Assembly: GCF_002646595.1 (NCBI RefSeq)
Contig: NZ_PDUD01000027.1
Location: forward strand, 1-64,000
Reading direction: 5' to 3'
Origin: Flavilitoribacter nigricans DSM 23189 = NBRC 102662
Lineage (GTDB): Bacteria > Bacteroidota > Bacteroidia > Chitinophagales > Saprospiraceae
Length of the DNA stretch: 64,000 nt
How positions within the stretch are numbered: position 1 is the first letter of the stretch; every line of letters begins with the position of its first letter. Below, one piece after another: positions 28,804 to 38,576 of the stretch. The notes under the pieces were generated by a model. It did no database searches, was not told the DNA's origin, and saw only the letters and a list, made by a program, of their open reading frames with translations. The position numbers and the translations under genes were made by a program.

Positions 28804-30912
28804 ATGCCACAGATCATATTTCTATTGTCGCTGTTCCTGAATTTTCTCGGACCGGCACCCACCGTCAATGTTGCCTGCGTAGGAGACAGCATCACCTACG
28901 GTGCGGGAATGGCCAATCGGGAGAAAAATGCCTATCCCCGGATCCTGCAGGAAATGCTGGGGGAAGCCTACGCCGTTAATAATTTTGGGGTAAACGGTCG
29001 CACCGCACTGCATCGCGGGGATTATCCTTACACCGAAACGGAGGCTTACCAGCAGGCGCTGAAAAGTGAACCGGACCTGGTTTTCATTATGCTGGGGACA
29101 AACGATTCCAAATTGCAGAACCGCCGGCATCTGGCGGATCTGGATGCCGATTACCGTGCACTGATCCGAAGTTTCCAGGAACTGAAGAGCGATCCGCGGA
29201 TCGTTTTGTTGTTACCGCCGGCCGCCGCTTTTCTGGAAGATACCTCGTCGATCTGGGATCCCGTGATCCGGCAGCAGATCAAACCGGTCATTCAGCAGAT
29301 AGCTTACGAAGAGGAGTTGGAACTGATCGATCTGTATCCTTTTTTCAGCGAACGGCCGGATCTGATGCCGGATAAGATCCATCCGTCTTCACTGGGTGCG
29401 GCCCGGATCGCCCGCCGCCTGTACGAGACGGTAAAAATGGAACGGAAGCTGCCCGATCTGCCACTCCGGAAACGGCTATCCGAAAGCGGGGAAGCCTTTA
29501 ATTACCATGGTTATCAAGGGAAAAAGTTGGAAATTAACGGCCGCGAAAGCCGGATCGTCCAGCCCAAGTGGACCGCTCCCGGCAACCCCTGGGTCTGGAG
29601 GGCCCGTTTCTGGGGGCACGAACCCCAAACGGATATCGCCCTGTTGGAACGGGGCTTTCACCTGGTTTACACGGATGTAGCGGGCTTGTTCGGCTCGCCG
29701 GAGGCCGTCAGGATCTGGGATGACTTTTATGCCAGTATGGTGACCGCTGGTCTGTCCGAACGGGTGGCGCTGGAAGGCATGAGTCGCGGCGGACTGATCA
29801 TCTATAACTGGGCCCTGGCCAATCCGGAAAAAGTCGCAGCGATCTACGCGGATGCTCCTGTACTGGATTTCAAAAGCTGGCCGGCCGGGAAAGGGACCGG
29901 CAAGGGAAGCCCGAACGACTGGAAGAAATGCATGGCCGCTTATGGCTTTGAGAACGAAGCGGAGGCACTTGCTTACTTAGGTAATCCGGTGGATCAGGCG
30001 GCGCGATTGGCTGCCCTGGAAATCCCCTTACTCCACGTATCCGGTCTGGCCGACGAAGTAGTTCCTTTTGCGGAGAATACCGGCCTGTTGGCGGAGCGGA
30101 TCCGGCAGCAGGGAGGTGCGATCCGGACGATTAATAAAGAAGGCATCGGTCATCATCCGCATAGCCTAAAAGAACCAACGCCTATCGTCAACTTTATTTT
30201 GGAAGCTTACGGGATGCTGCCCAATCTGGCCATTGTTCCCCAACCGGCGGCGGAGTACCGCTCGGCGGCCGGCTGGCCGGAAGGTTGTGACTGGCACTGC
30301 AATCACGAGGATATCAACCGCCTTCTGAGTAATAGTACGGAAGTTGATATCGTATTTTTAGGCAATTCCATTACCCAGGGCACCGGCGGCCAGCGGGAGA
30401 GCGTAACCTACCAACCCGGACAGGAAGCCTTTTCCCGGGCTTTTGCGAAATACCACTGGATCAACGCCGGTATCTCCGGCGACCGGACGGAACACCTGCT
30501 CTGGCGATTGCAAAACGGACCCTACCGGGAAGCCCACCCGAAAGTAATGGTCGTGACCATTGGGGTCAATAATTTTGCCCACAATTCTGCCGCCGAGATT
30601 GCAGACGGCATCCTGGCGATTGACCGGTACCTGACGGCTCACCTGCCGGAAACGAGGCTGATCATTTCCGGTCCGCTGCCCACCGGCCTCCAGCCGGATT
30701 CCGAGCAAAGAAAAAAATACGAAGCGGTGCACGAAGCGCTGGCCGCTGAATTGCCCTCCGATCATTACTATCCGATTGGGAAAGAGTGGCTGCTACCTTC
30801 CGGTGAATTACATCCGGAATTTTTCAGTAAAGATGGTATCCATCTGGCGCGGGCGGGTTATGTCGCCTGGGCGGAAGCGCTGCAGGAAATTGTAGATCAG
30901 CTGATGAAATAA
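28804..30912 (+). CDS. Three-domain esterase: SGNH hydrolase - alpha/beta hydrolase - SGNH hydrolase
   Basis: 702 residues with a secretion signal at about 1-18. Domain 1 (about 20-220) is an SGNH/GDSL esterase: GDSITYG with Ser29, MLGTNDS, and DKIHPS with the Asp-His pair. Domain 2 (about 225-470) is an alpha/beta hydrolase with nucleophile elbow GMSRGG and late GIGHHPHS. Domain 3 (about 480-702) is a second SGNH hydrolase with GNSITQG (Asn in place of the usual Asp), NAGISGDRT, GVNNFAHN and KDGIHLARAGY. All three look catalytically competent. Likely removes acyl groups from glycans, as expected in a polysaccharide locus; substrates are unknown. Confidence 0.87.
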   Translation: MPQIIFLLSLFLNFLGPAPTVNVACVGDSITYGAGMANREKNAYPRILQEMLGEAYAVNNFGVNGRTALHRGDYPYTETEAYQQALKSEPDLVFIMLGTNDSKLQNRRHLADLDADYRALIRSFQELKSDPRIVLLLPPAAAFLEDTSSIWDPVIRQQIKPVIQQIAYEEELELIDLYPFFSERPDLMPDKIHPSSLGAARIARRLYETVKMERKLPDLPLRKRLSESGEAFNYHGYQGKKLEINGRESRIVQPKWTAPGNPWVWRARFWGHEPQTDIALLERGFHLVYTDVAGLFGSPEAVRIWDDFYASMVTAGLSERVALEGMSRGGLIIYNWALANPEKVAAIYADAPVLDFKSWPAGKGTGKGSPNDWKKCMAAYGFENEAEALAYLGNPVDQAARLAALEIPLLHVSGLADEVVPFAENTGLLAERIRQQGGAIRTINKEGIGHHPHSLKEPTPIVNFILEAYGMLPNLAIVPQPAAEYRSAAGWPEGCDWHCNHEDINRLLSNSTEVDIVFLGNSITQGTGGQRESVTYQPGQEAFSRAFAKYHWINAGISGDRTEHLLWRLQNGPYREAHPKVMVVTIGVNNFAHNSAAEIADGILAIDRYLTAHLPETRLIISGPLPTGLQPDSEQRKKYEAVHEALAAELPSDHYYPIGKEWLLPSGELHPEFFSKDGIHLARAGYVAWAEALQEIVDQLMK

Positions 30913-31020
30913 CGGGTAGCTTACAACCAAAAGCTCATTTCAGCTTTTTATGTAGGAGGGAAAGCAAAGGTTTAAGCTGTTTCCCTATGCATTTTTATTC
31001 ACCCGATCATCACCAAGACC

Positions 31021-31698
31021 ATGACCCGCCCAACCACTATTTTTCTCGATGTCAACGAAACCCTCCTGGACCTGACAGCCCTCAAAACTTCCGTCGGTAA
31101 GGCCCTGGGAGGGAGAGAGGAACTTTTGCCGCTTTGGTTCACCACCATGCTGCAACATTCACTGGTGGCCAGTGCCATGGACCAATATGAAAATTTCGGT
31201 ACTATCGGGGTCGCCACGATGCAGATGGTAGCCCGCAATCAGGGTATCGAACTGTCCGAGGCGGATGCCCGGGCGGCCGTAGCGCCGATCATCAGTCTGC
31301 CGCCCCATCCGGATGTGCCGCCGGCTCTGGAAAAGCTGAAGGATGCAGGATTTCAATTATACACCCTCACTAATTCTTCCCAGGAAGGAGTGCGGGCCCA
31401 GATGGCGAATGCCAAGCTGGATCCTTTCCTGGCGGGAAAATTAAGCGTGGAAGAGATCGCACTGTACAAACCAAATCGGCATGTTTACCGCTGGGCTGCC
31501 CGAAAGGTGGGCACTCCCGTTTCGGAATGTATGATGATCGCAGCCCACGGATGGGACGTTGCGGGAGCAATGGCGGCCGGTTTGCGAGCGGCTTTCGTTT
31601 CCCGGCCCGGCCAGCAGATGTATCCGCTGGCTCCGCGGCCGGAATTGGTTTTTCCCAGTTTCACACCTTTGGTAGAAGCACTATTGGCCATGGATTAA
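31021..31698 (+). CDS. HAD superfamily hydrolase, haloacid dehalogenase type II-like
   Basis: 225 residues. Motif I is FLDVNETLLD with nucleophile Asp10, motif II is TLTNSS, motif III the lysine in LYKPNRHVYRWA, and motif IV AAHGWDVAGAMAAGLRAAFV. This matches the L-2-haloacid dehalogenase-like branch, though the arginine that binds the carboxylate in true dehalogenases is not evident in the cap (LPLWFTTMLQHSL). A sugar-phosphate or other phosphatase-like function cannot be excluded. It lies between the esterase and sulfatase genes on the same strand. Confidence 0.8.
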   Translation: MTRPTTIFLDVNETLLDLTALKTSVGKALGGREELLPLWFTTMLQHSLVASAMDQYENFGTIGVATMQMVARNQGIELSEADARAAVAPIISLPPHPDVPPALEKLKDAGFQLYTLTNSSQEGVRAQMANAKLDPFLAGKLSVEEIALYKPNRHVYRWAARKVGTPVSECMMIAAHGWDVAGAMAAGLRAAFVSRPGQQMYPLAPRPELVFPSFTPLVEALLAMD

Positions 31699-31833
31699 GG
31701 GGAACTCCCGGCCAAGGATGTCTTTATTTTGAATGACTCAAATATGAATGAGTAAGCGGCCGATCTGGCCGGTGTCCTTACCTTAATGTTTCCGCAGCCC
31801 GGTCCCACCGAGGGACTGACTAATGCCAATCTT

Positions 31834-33618
31834 ATGCAATTTACACCTACAGTACGGATCTTATTTCTGAGCCTTTTGGCTTGCTTATACGGTGCGTGTA
31901 CGCCGGATGCTCCGACGGATACGGGAGAGACTTCACCACCGAATATCGTCATCATCCTGGCGGACGATCAGGGTTGGGGCGATCTGAGCATGAACGGTAA
32001 TCCGGTAGTAAATACGTCCCACATCGATAGTTTAGGTCGCAATGGACTGATCTTCGATCGTTTCTACGTCGATCCCGTTTGCTCGCCCACCCGCGCGGCT
32101 TTACTCACGGGGCGTTATGCGGTTCGCGGCGGAGTATACAGCACTTCTGCCGGAGGAGAGCGACTCGATCTGGACGAACAGACTTTTGCCCGGCACTTGC
32201 AGAATGCCGGCTATCGCACCGGAGCTTTTGGAAAATGGCACAACGGAATGCAGGCCCCATATCATCCCAATTCCCGGGGCTTTGAAGAATTTTACGGTTA
32301 CTGTTCCGGGCACTGGGGCAGCTATTTTGATGCCATGCTGGAGCACAACGGTGCGATCGTCCAATCCGAAGGTTATCTGACGGATGTCCTCACGGAAAGA
32401 GCAATGGACTTTATGCAGGAGCATCGCGACGAGTCGTTTCTGGTGTATCTGCCGCTCAATACACCCCACAGCCCGATGCAGGTGCCGGACCGCTGGTGGC
32501 AGAAATTCGCGGATATGGAATTGCCGGCACACCGGTTTCAGGATCAGGAGAATCCCGATCATACCCGCGCGGCTTACGCCATGGCGGAAAACATCGACTG
32601 GAATGTCGGACGGGTAGCCGATAAACTGGCGGAACTGGGAATCGACGAACGTACCATCCTGATCTATTTCTCGGATAACGGCCCCAACGGATGGCGTTGG
32701 AACGGAGGCATGGCCGGAATAAAAGGGCATACCAATGAAGGGGGCGTGCGTTCTCCATTTGTCCTGTACTGGCCGGAAAAGGTGCCGCAGGGACGCGTGG
32801 TCCGTCAGATTACTTCGGTAGCGGATCTGTATCCGACCCTGCTCGATCTGACCGCCGTAGCGGATCCCGGCGACAAAGCAACCGACGGACTCAGCCTGCA
32901 GCCCCTGATCCTGGGCGATACCACCGCCTGGCCCGATCGCGTACTAGTCAACCACTGGGGCAATCGTACCAGTGTGCGTTCCCAACAGTATCGGCTGGAT
33001 CATGAGGATCGGCTGTTCGATATGATCTCAGATCCCGGTCAGACGACTGACATAGGAGATAAAGTGCCCGCAGTTAAAGCCGTACTGAAGAAAAAGAAAG
33101 ACATCTGGCGGGAAGAAGTGTGGAGCGAACTGCCCGAAGAGGACTTGCGGAGTTTTACAATTGGCCATCCGGATGCGGTCTACGATCAGTTGCCGGCTCG
33201 GGATGGGATCGCCCACGGCAATATTGAACGATCCAACCGCTGGCCCAATTGCTCGTTCTACACCAATTGGACCAGTCCGGAAGACAGCATCAGCTGGGAG
33301 GTAGAGGTGTTGGCCGACGGTGAATTTGAGGCCACGCTTTACTATACCTGTCGGGAGGGAGATACGGGAGCGGTGATTGCTTTGCAAACTGGAATGGAAG
33401 TAGCTACCGTAAAGATCGATGAGGCCTACGATCCTCCGCTGCGGGGGATAGAGCACGATCGTTATATAAGGGGAGAATCCTATGTCAAGGATTTTAAGCC
33501 GATTGCTTTGGGAACGATCTCTCTGCAGAAAGGGAAGCAGACCTTAAGCCTGAAAGCACTGGAGATTCCGGGGGAGATGGCGGTGGATTTTCGTCTTTTG
33601 TTGTTGAAACGGTTGTAG
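31834..33618 (+). CDS. Type I sulfatase lipoprotein (formylglycine-dependent)
   Basis: 594 residues from ATG 31834, which gives a lipoprotein signal ending at Cys22 (LYGAC); an in-frame ATG at 31786 would add 16 residues in front of it. The metal-binding start NIVIILADDQGWGD and the sulfatase signature Cys83-Ser-Pro-Thr-Arg (CSPTRAALLTGR) are intact, so Cys83 should become formylglycine. YFSDNGPNGWRWNGGMAGIKGHTNEGG carries further active-site residues. The last about 130 residues form an extra beta-rich domain. With the fucosidase it suggests degradation of sulfated fucose-containing glycan. No formylglycine-generating enzyme gene is in the window. Confidence 0.92.
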   Translation: MQFTPTVRILFLSLLACLYGACTPDAPTDTGETSPPNIVIILADDQGWGDLSMNGNPVVNTSHIDSLGRNGLIFDRFYVDPVCSPTRAALLTGRYAVRGGVYSTSAGGERLDLDEQTFARHLQNAGYRTGAFGKWHNGMQAPYHPNSRGFEEFYGYCSGHWGSYFDAMLEHNGAIVQSEGYLTDVLTERAMDFMQEHRDESFLVYLPLNTPHSPMQVPDRWWQKFADMELPAHRFQDQENPDHTRAAYAMAENIDWNVGRVADKLAELGIDERTILIYFSDNGPNGWRWNGGMAGIKGHTNEGGVRSPFVLYWPEKVPQGRVVRQITSVADLYPTLLDLTAVADPGDKATDGLSLQPLILGDTTAWPDRVLVNHWGNRTSVRSQQYRLDHEDRLFDMISDPGQTTDIGDKVPAVKAVLKKKKDIWREEVWSELPEEDLRSFTIGHPDAVYDQLPARDGIAHGNIERSNRWPNCSFYTNWTSPEDSISWEVEVLADGEFEATLYYTCREGDTGAVIALQTGMEVATVKIDEAYDPPLRGIEHDRYIRGESYVKDFKPIALGTISLQKGKQTLSLKALEIPGEMAVDFRLLLLKRL

Positions 33619-33628
33619 TGTGTGTGTA

Positions 33629-33661
33629 AGACCTGGAAAGTTTTTAAAACTTTCCAGGTCT
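33629..33661. repeat. Perfect 16-bp palindromic hairpin after the sulfatase gene
   Basis: Arms AGACCTGGAAAGTTTT (33629-33644) and complement (33646-33661) around one base. It lies 11 bp after the sulfatase stop and 28 bp before the end of the convergent helicase gene, where it may terminate both transcripts. It belongs to the AAGTTT/AAACTT palindrome family also seen at 19006 and 22560. Confidence 0.8.
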
Positions 33662-33688
33662 GCGAGGTCTGCCGGGTCTGCCAGCCTC

Positions 33689-35593
33689 CTACTGCATAAA
33701 CTCCCAGGCCGTCCGGTACTCCCCATGTTTTTCGCAGTATTCCAGGAAATCGATATAAAAAGGATCATTGCCGATGGTAGCACTGTCCCCGATGACAATC
33801 AGTTGCTGACGGGCGCGCGTCATGGCGACGTTCATCCGGCGGTAATCTTTGAGGAAACCGATCTCCCCCTTGCCGTTGGACCGCACCAGGCTGATATAGA
33901 CCACATCGCTTTCCTGCCCCTGGAAACCATCAATGGTGTTGATGGTCAGCGGTACTTCTGTGAGTTCGGTATCCTCCGCAATGGCCGTATCCATATGCTT
34001 CACCTGTTCGCGGTAGGGAGAAATGATCGCGATCTCCGGTAGGGGTTGTTCCTGCTCCCGAAACGCTTTGATCAGGGCGTAAAGGTGTTCCCGCAGGATG
34101 AGGAACTCTTCGGGATTGAAGCGACTGAGATAGGCCAATTGTAATTTTTCGTCAAAACCGCACCCGGCCGTATCGATGAAGACCAACGGATGGTTGTCCT
34201 CGATGGGGAGTCGGTGGTCTTTTACGCTTTCGGCGGCCCGCAGAGCACCTTCGTAAAACCGTTGATTGGAGAAGCCCATAATTACCTCATTCATCCGGTA
34301 CTGGACCCGGAGCAGACTGGTATGCTCCAGTCGTTGCAAACACTTTTCGATCAGGGTGATGTTCAGCCCTGCTTTTTCTGCAGCCCGGGATTTTACGGTG
34401 GGCGGCAACTGGAACGGGTCGCCGGCCAGTACAACGCGGGAAGCCTTGGTGATCGGGATCCAGCAGGCCGGCTCCAGGGCCTGGGCGGCCTCATCGATCA
34501 ATACGGTGCGGAAGTTTCTCTTTTGCAGCACTTCGTTTGCCGCACCCACCAGTGTGCAGGTAATCACCTGCGCACTCGACAGGATATGGTCCAGCAGGCG
34601 GTCTTCCAGCTGGCGGGCCCAGGCGTTGAGCTCTCCGGCCTGGCGGAACATCTGACCTCTTTCGCGTCGTTCTTCCGGGCCGAAATTTCTTTTAAACCGC
34701 TTGGCCTGACGGCGGACCTCCGCCGCTTCTATCTTAACTTTTTTGATGTGCTTATTGTCGGGGTGGTGGGAGATCTGCCAATCCAGCGTATGGGACAGGA
34801 TGGACTCATCCACCCGGGAGATATTCCCGATCCGGACAACATTCAAACCGGCATCCGCCAGCCTTTCGGTCAGCACATCGACGGCCGTGTTGCTGGGCGC
34901 AGTAACCAGTACCGTACTTTCCGTATCGACCAGGATCTTGATCGCCTGCACCAGTGTGGTAGTCTTACCAGTGCCGGGCGGGCCGTGGATCACGGCTACA
35001 TCGCGGGCAGCTACGATCTGATTGATCGCGGCGTTCTGAGACTCGTTCAGGTCCGGAATGGAGAAGGTATGCGGCGTGGGATCGAAGCGGGCGGCCTGCT
35101 TACCGAAGAGGATGTCGCGCAGTTCGGCTAAGCGGTCTCCTTTCGCTTTCGACACCTGCACCAGGGCTTTATCCATTTCCAGATAGGTACGCTCATCGAA
35201 CATGAGATTGACCCCGATCTGCCCCATTCCCAGCCAGTCCGGCAGGTCACTGCTGTTGAGGATGATCTTCATCCGGTTGCGGTTCACAAACTGGATAACC
35301 CCGTTCTTTTCGGGATGTCGGACTTCCGGTTGTTGGGTAAACAAACTCACCATTTTGCCGGCGCGAAACTGATCCGGTTTCTCTTCTCCGGTTCGTTCCA
35401 CAATCACAAAGGCCCGGTCTCCCAAAGCGTAACCCGATTTGCTGACCACCACCGGGTACCAGGAATATCCCTCCGATACCCGCTTGTCGAGCGGTAGCTG
35501 CAGGATCTTCTGGCGGTGTTGCTCAAAATCTTCCTGTTTTTCCAGCTGTACTAATTCCCGCAAATGATCCAGCGCCTTCTGTATATCAGTCAT
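33689..35593 (-). CDS. SF1B helicase, UPF1/IGHMBP2-like
   Basis: 634-residue AAA_11/AAA_12 helicase. N-terminal region with beta-barrel stalk, Walker A GPPGTGKTTT at about 204-213, motif II (VLIDEAAQALEPACW), motif III (LAGDPFQLPPTV), motif IV (SPYREQ), motif V (TIDGFQGQESDVV) and motif VI (VAMTRARQQL). Bacterial members of this family act on DNA or RNA 5' to 3'; the physiological role here is not known. It is convergent with the sulfatase gene and divergent from the gene at 35713. Confidence 0.92.
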   Translation of the reverse strand: MTDIQKALDHLRELVQLEKQEDFEQHRQKILQLPLDKRVSEGYSWYPVVVSKSGYALGDRAFVIVERTGEEKPDQFRAGKMVSLFTQQPEVRHPEKNGVIQFVNRNRMKIILNSSDLPDWLGMGQIGVNLMFDERTYLEMDKALVQVSKAKGDRLAELRDILFGKQAARFDPTPHTFSIPDLNESQNAAINQIVAARDVAVIHGPPGTGKTTTLVQAIKILVDTESTVLVTAPSNTAVDVLTERLADAGLNVVRIGNISRVDESILSHTLDWQISHHPDNKHIKKVKIEAAEVRRQAKRFKRNFGPEERRERGQMFRQAGELNAWARQLEDRLLDHILSSAQVITCTLVGAANEVLQKRNFRTVLIDEAAQALEPACWIPITKASRVVLAGDPFQLPPTVKSRAAEKAGLNITLIEKCLQRLEHTSLLRVQYRMNEVIMGFSNQRFYEGALRAAESVKDHRLPIEDNHPLVFIDTAGCGFDEKLQLAYLSRFNPEEFLILREHLYALIKAFREQEQPLPEIAIISPYREQVKHMDTAIAEDTELTEVPLTINTIDGFQGQESDVVYISLVRSNGKGEIGFLKDYRRMNVAMTRARQQLIVIGDSATIGNDPFYIDFLEYCEKHGEYRTAWEFMQ

Positions 35594-35712
35594 GTAATGT
35601 TAAGCGTTTGTATAAATTTTTTCCCAGTCCGGCAAAACTGAACTTATTTCCACACCGGCTACCGGAAATAGAGAAGTGGCCAACGCACATATGCTCTAAA
35701 AATCTCTGATCT

Positions 35713-36516
35713 ATGCTTACACGTTTTATCTGCGCACTTAACCTGCTCTTTTTTATCATTAGCTCGCCGAGCGTATCAGGACAATGTTTAGTCCGGGGAA
35801 TTGTTCAGGAAGCCGAAGGAAAAAATCCGATCCCATTTGTCAATATCGGCATCCCGGATGCCACCATTGGTACCGTTAGTGACGAAGATGGCAAATTTAT
35901 TTTGAAAGTTCCCGATTCCCTGGCCGTGGTCCGTTTTTCTGCGGTTGGTTTTCAAACGCTGAGTGTATCGGTGCAGGATCTGCTGCGTCAGCCGGTAATT
36001 TATCTCAAAGCAGGAGCAATTAACATTCCTGTGGTCGAAATCACGGCAACAAGGCTCGGCGAGGATGAGGTGCTGGGCAATCGCATCCCGTCCCGGCGAT
36101 GGGGACTGGGTATGGGGTCCGGACAACTTGGAGCGGAAATAGGAACGGTGATCCGGGTCCGTCAACCAACGCTGCTGCAGGAGGCCCGTTTCGGTATCAG
36201 AGACCGCGGAGCGGACAGCCTGCTCTTCCGGGTCAACCTGTATCGCCTGGAAGGAGACCTGCCTGGGGAGCGCCTTGGGCCGGGGAACATTTTGCTAAGC
36301 TCCTATCTGCAGGAAGGCGAATTAGTGGCGGACCTGAGCCCCTACAATCTGGTGGTGGACGAAGATATCCTACTTTGTCTGGAATGGGTAAAAGGCCGTC
36401 AGGCGAATCAGGTTTGTTCAAAGCTTCTCCCAAAGGACAAAATGTTCCCAGATATACTCGTGCGACCAGTCAGGCACCATTGGTTCGAACCCAAAAAAAA
36501 TCCAGGAAGTTCTTAA
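35713..36516 (+). CDS. Secreted CarboxypepD_reg-like domain protein
   Basis: 267 residues with a signal peptide (about 1-22, ending SVSGQ). Residues about 24-100 form a carboxypeptidase-regulatory-like beta-sandwich (VRGIVQEAEGKNPIPFVNIGIPD, GTVSDEDGKFILKVPDSL), followed by a linker VVEITATR that in TonB receptors leads into the plug. Here the plug and barrel are missing; the C-terminal part (about 130-255) is a separate beta-rich domain that I do not recognise. It may bind a cell-surface ligand. Function unknown. Confidence 0.72.
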   Translation: MLTRFICALNLLFFIISSPSVSGQCLVRGIVQEAEGKNPIPFVNIGIPDATIGTVSDEDGKFILKVPDSLAVVRFSAVGFQTLSVSVQDLLRQPVIYLKAGAINIPVVEITATRLGEDEVLGNRIPSRRWGLGMGSGQLGAEIGTVIRVRQPTLLQEARFGIRDRGADSLLFRVNLYRLEGDLPGERLGPGNILLSSYLQEGELVADLSPYNLVVDEDILLCLEWVKGRQANQVCSKLLPKDKMFPDILVRPVRHHWFEPKKNPGSS

Positions 36517-36746
36517 ATGTAGGATTCTACCTGATCGGTAAAAAAATGAATTAGAGATCTTTAGTACTAAGCAAGTTGAAATTTCAACTATTTGGGGCCC
36601 AAAGTGTATATTATCCTGGCTGATGATGGAATGAGACCCGAATTCAGAAGACCGACGGACGGTATCTCCCGCTCCCGGTCTTCGCGTTGATTGTGTAAGA
36701 ATCCCTTCATCACCCATCATTTATCAATTATCACATAATATAACTT

Positions 36747-38576
36747 ATGGCTCGACCCCGTAATCGACAAACGGAATCTCTGTCCTACAAGGAGCAATTC
36801 AGTGCGCTGAAAAACCTGCCACCTTTCTTTCGACTGATCTGGGAGACCAGTAAAGGGATGACCCTGGGGAACGTCATCCTGCGGACGATCAATTCCGTCA
36901 TTCCTCTGGCGATGCTCTATATCGGTAAAGAGATTATCGATTCGATCATCGCTTTGCAGAACGGCGATGCTGTCGATCAGGAATATCTCTGGATCATGGT
37001 GGCCTTGGAATTGGGGCTGGCGGTGATCAGTACGCTGATCAACCGGGCGATCACGCTATTGGACAGCCTCCTGGGCGACCTGGTATCCAACCGGACATCC
37101 GTTGATCTGATCCGGCACGCTGCAAAACTGGACCTTTATCAATTTGAGAACGCGGAATTTTACGATAAACTGGAGCGGGCCCGCCGTCAGACTACCGGGC
37201 GGACGATCCTGATGTCGCAGATACTCTCCCAGTTCCAGGATGTGATCAGTATCTTTTTCCTCGGAGCGGGTCTGGTCGTTTTCAACCCTTGGCTGATCCT
37301 GCTGCTCTTTCTCGCTGTGATCCCTTCTTTTCTGGGCGAATCGCGCTTCAACCAGTGGACGTATTCCCTGACCCGATCCTGGACGCCGGAGCGTCGGGAG
37401 TTGGATTATCTGCGTTATATCGGTGCCAGTGATGAATTCGCCAAAGAGGTCAAAACCTTTAATCTGGCTGATTTTATCACGAAGCGGTTCGCCTATCTGG
37501 CGGATAAATATTACCACGCTAACCGGAAACTCGCCGTCAAACGGGCCGCCTGGGGTAGTGGCTTATCCATGATCGGTACGTTGGCTTATTACGGCGCCTA
37601 TGTTTTCATCATCATTCAAACGATCGGTGGGATCATCACGATCGGTACGCTGACTTTCCTCTCGGGATCCTTCAGCCGGATGCAGTCTATGTTGCAGCGG
37701 ATCATGTCCCGCTTTTCCCAGATCGCGGATTCCGCGCTGTACCTGCAGGATCTGTTTGATTTCTTTCAGATCGAACCCATTATCAACTCCAAGTCCGGAG
37801 CCATCGCTTTTCCGGAAAAGATCAGGGAAGGGTTCCGTTTTGATAATGTCAGTTTTAAATATCCGGGTACCGAGCGTTGGGCGATCCGTAATTTGAGTTT
37901 CCATCTGCTGCCCGGTGAAAAACTGGCGCTGGTGGGGGAGAACGGAGCCGGTAAAACGACCCTGGTCAAATTGCTGGCCCGGCTCTACGAACCAACCGAA
38001 GGCGCCATCTTACTGGAAGGCGTCGATCTGCGGGAATACGACCTCAAGTCGTTGCGGGATAACATCGGCATTATTTTCCAGGACTATATGCGCTTCCAGT
38101 TTCGGGCCGGTGAAAATATTGCGGTCGGTAATATCGGGATGATCGAGGACGCCGAACTGATCGAAACCTCCGCCCGGAAAAGCCTCGCGGACACCGTGAT
38201 CGAAGAACTGCCGGATCGCTACCAGCAAATGCTGGGCCGCCGCTTTGCGGACGGGGTGGAACTATCCGGCGGACAGTGGCAAAAGATCGCTCTGGCCCGC
38301 GCCTACATGCGCGATGCCCAGCTATTGATCCTGGATGAACCTACCTCCGCCCTTGATGCCCGGGCCGAGCACGAGGTTTTCCAACGCTTTGCGGATCTGA
38401 TCGAAGATAAAAATGCCGTACTGATCTCCCATCGCTTTTCTACGGTACGGATGGCGGACCGCATCCTTTTTCTGGAAAATGGTCAGTTATTGGAATTAGG
38501 GAGTCACGAGGAATTACTGGCTATGAATGGGAAGTATGCGGAGCTGTTTCATTTGCAGGCGCAGGGGTATGTGTGA
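36747..38576 (+). CDS. ABC transporter, fused permease and ATPase
   Basis: 609-residue half transporter of the exporter type. Five to six membrane helices lie within about 35-335 and the nucleotide-binding domain in about 360-605: Walker A VGENGAGKTT (about 396-405), signature LSGGQWQKIALARA, Walker B LLILDEPTSALD, and H-loop ISHRFSTV. It probably works as a homodimer. Substrate cannot be told; there is no partner permease or accessory protein next to it. It stands alone between a 230-bp gap and a terminator. Confidence 0.9.
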   Translation: MARPRNRQTESLSYKEQFSALKNLPPFFRLIWETSKGMTLGNVILRTINSVIPLAMLYIGKEIIDSIIALQNGDAVDQEYLWIMVALELGLAVISTLINRAITLLDSLLGDLVSNRTSVDLIRHAAKLDLYQFENAEFYDKLERARRQTTGRTILMSQILSQFQDVISIFFLGAGLVVFNPWLILLLFLAVIPSFLGESRFNQWTYSLTRSWTPERRELDYLRYIGASDEFAKEVKTFNLADFITKRFAYLADKYYHANRKLAVKRAAWGSGLSMIGTLAYYGAYVFIIIQTIGGIITIGTLTFLSGSFSRMQSMLQRIMSRFSQIADSALYLQDLFDFFQIEPIINSKSGAIAFPEKIREGFRFDNVSFKYPGTERWAIRNLSFHLLPGEKLALVGENGAGKTTLVKLLARLYEPTEGAILLEGVDLREYDLKSLRDNIGIIFQDYMRFQFRAGENIAVGNIGMIEDAELIETSARKSLADTVIEELPDRYQQMLGRRFADGVELSGGQWQKIALARAYMRDAQLLILDEPTSALDARAEHEVFQRFADLIEDKNAVLISHRFSTVRMADRILFLENGQLLELGSHEELLAMNGKYAELFHLQAQGYV

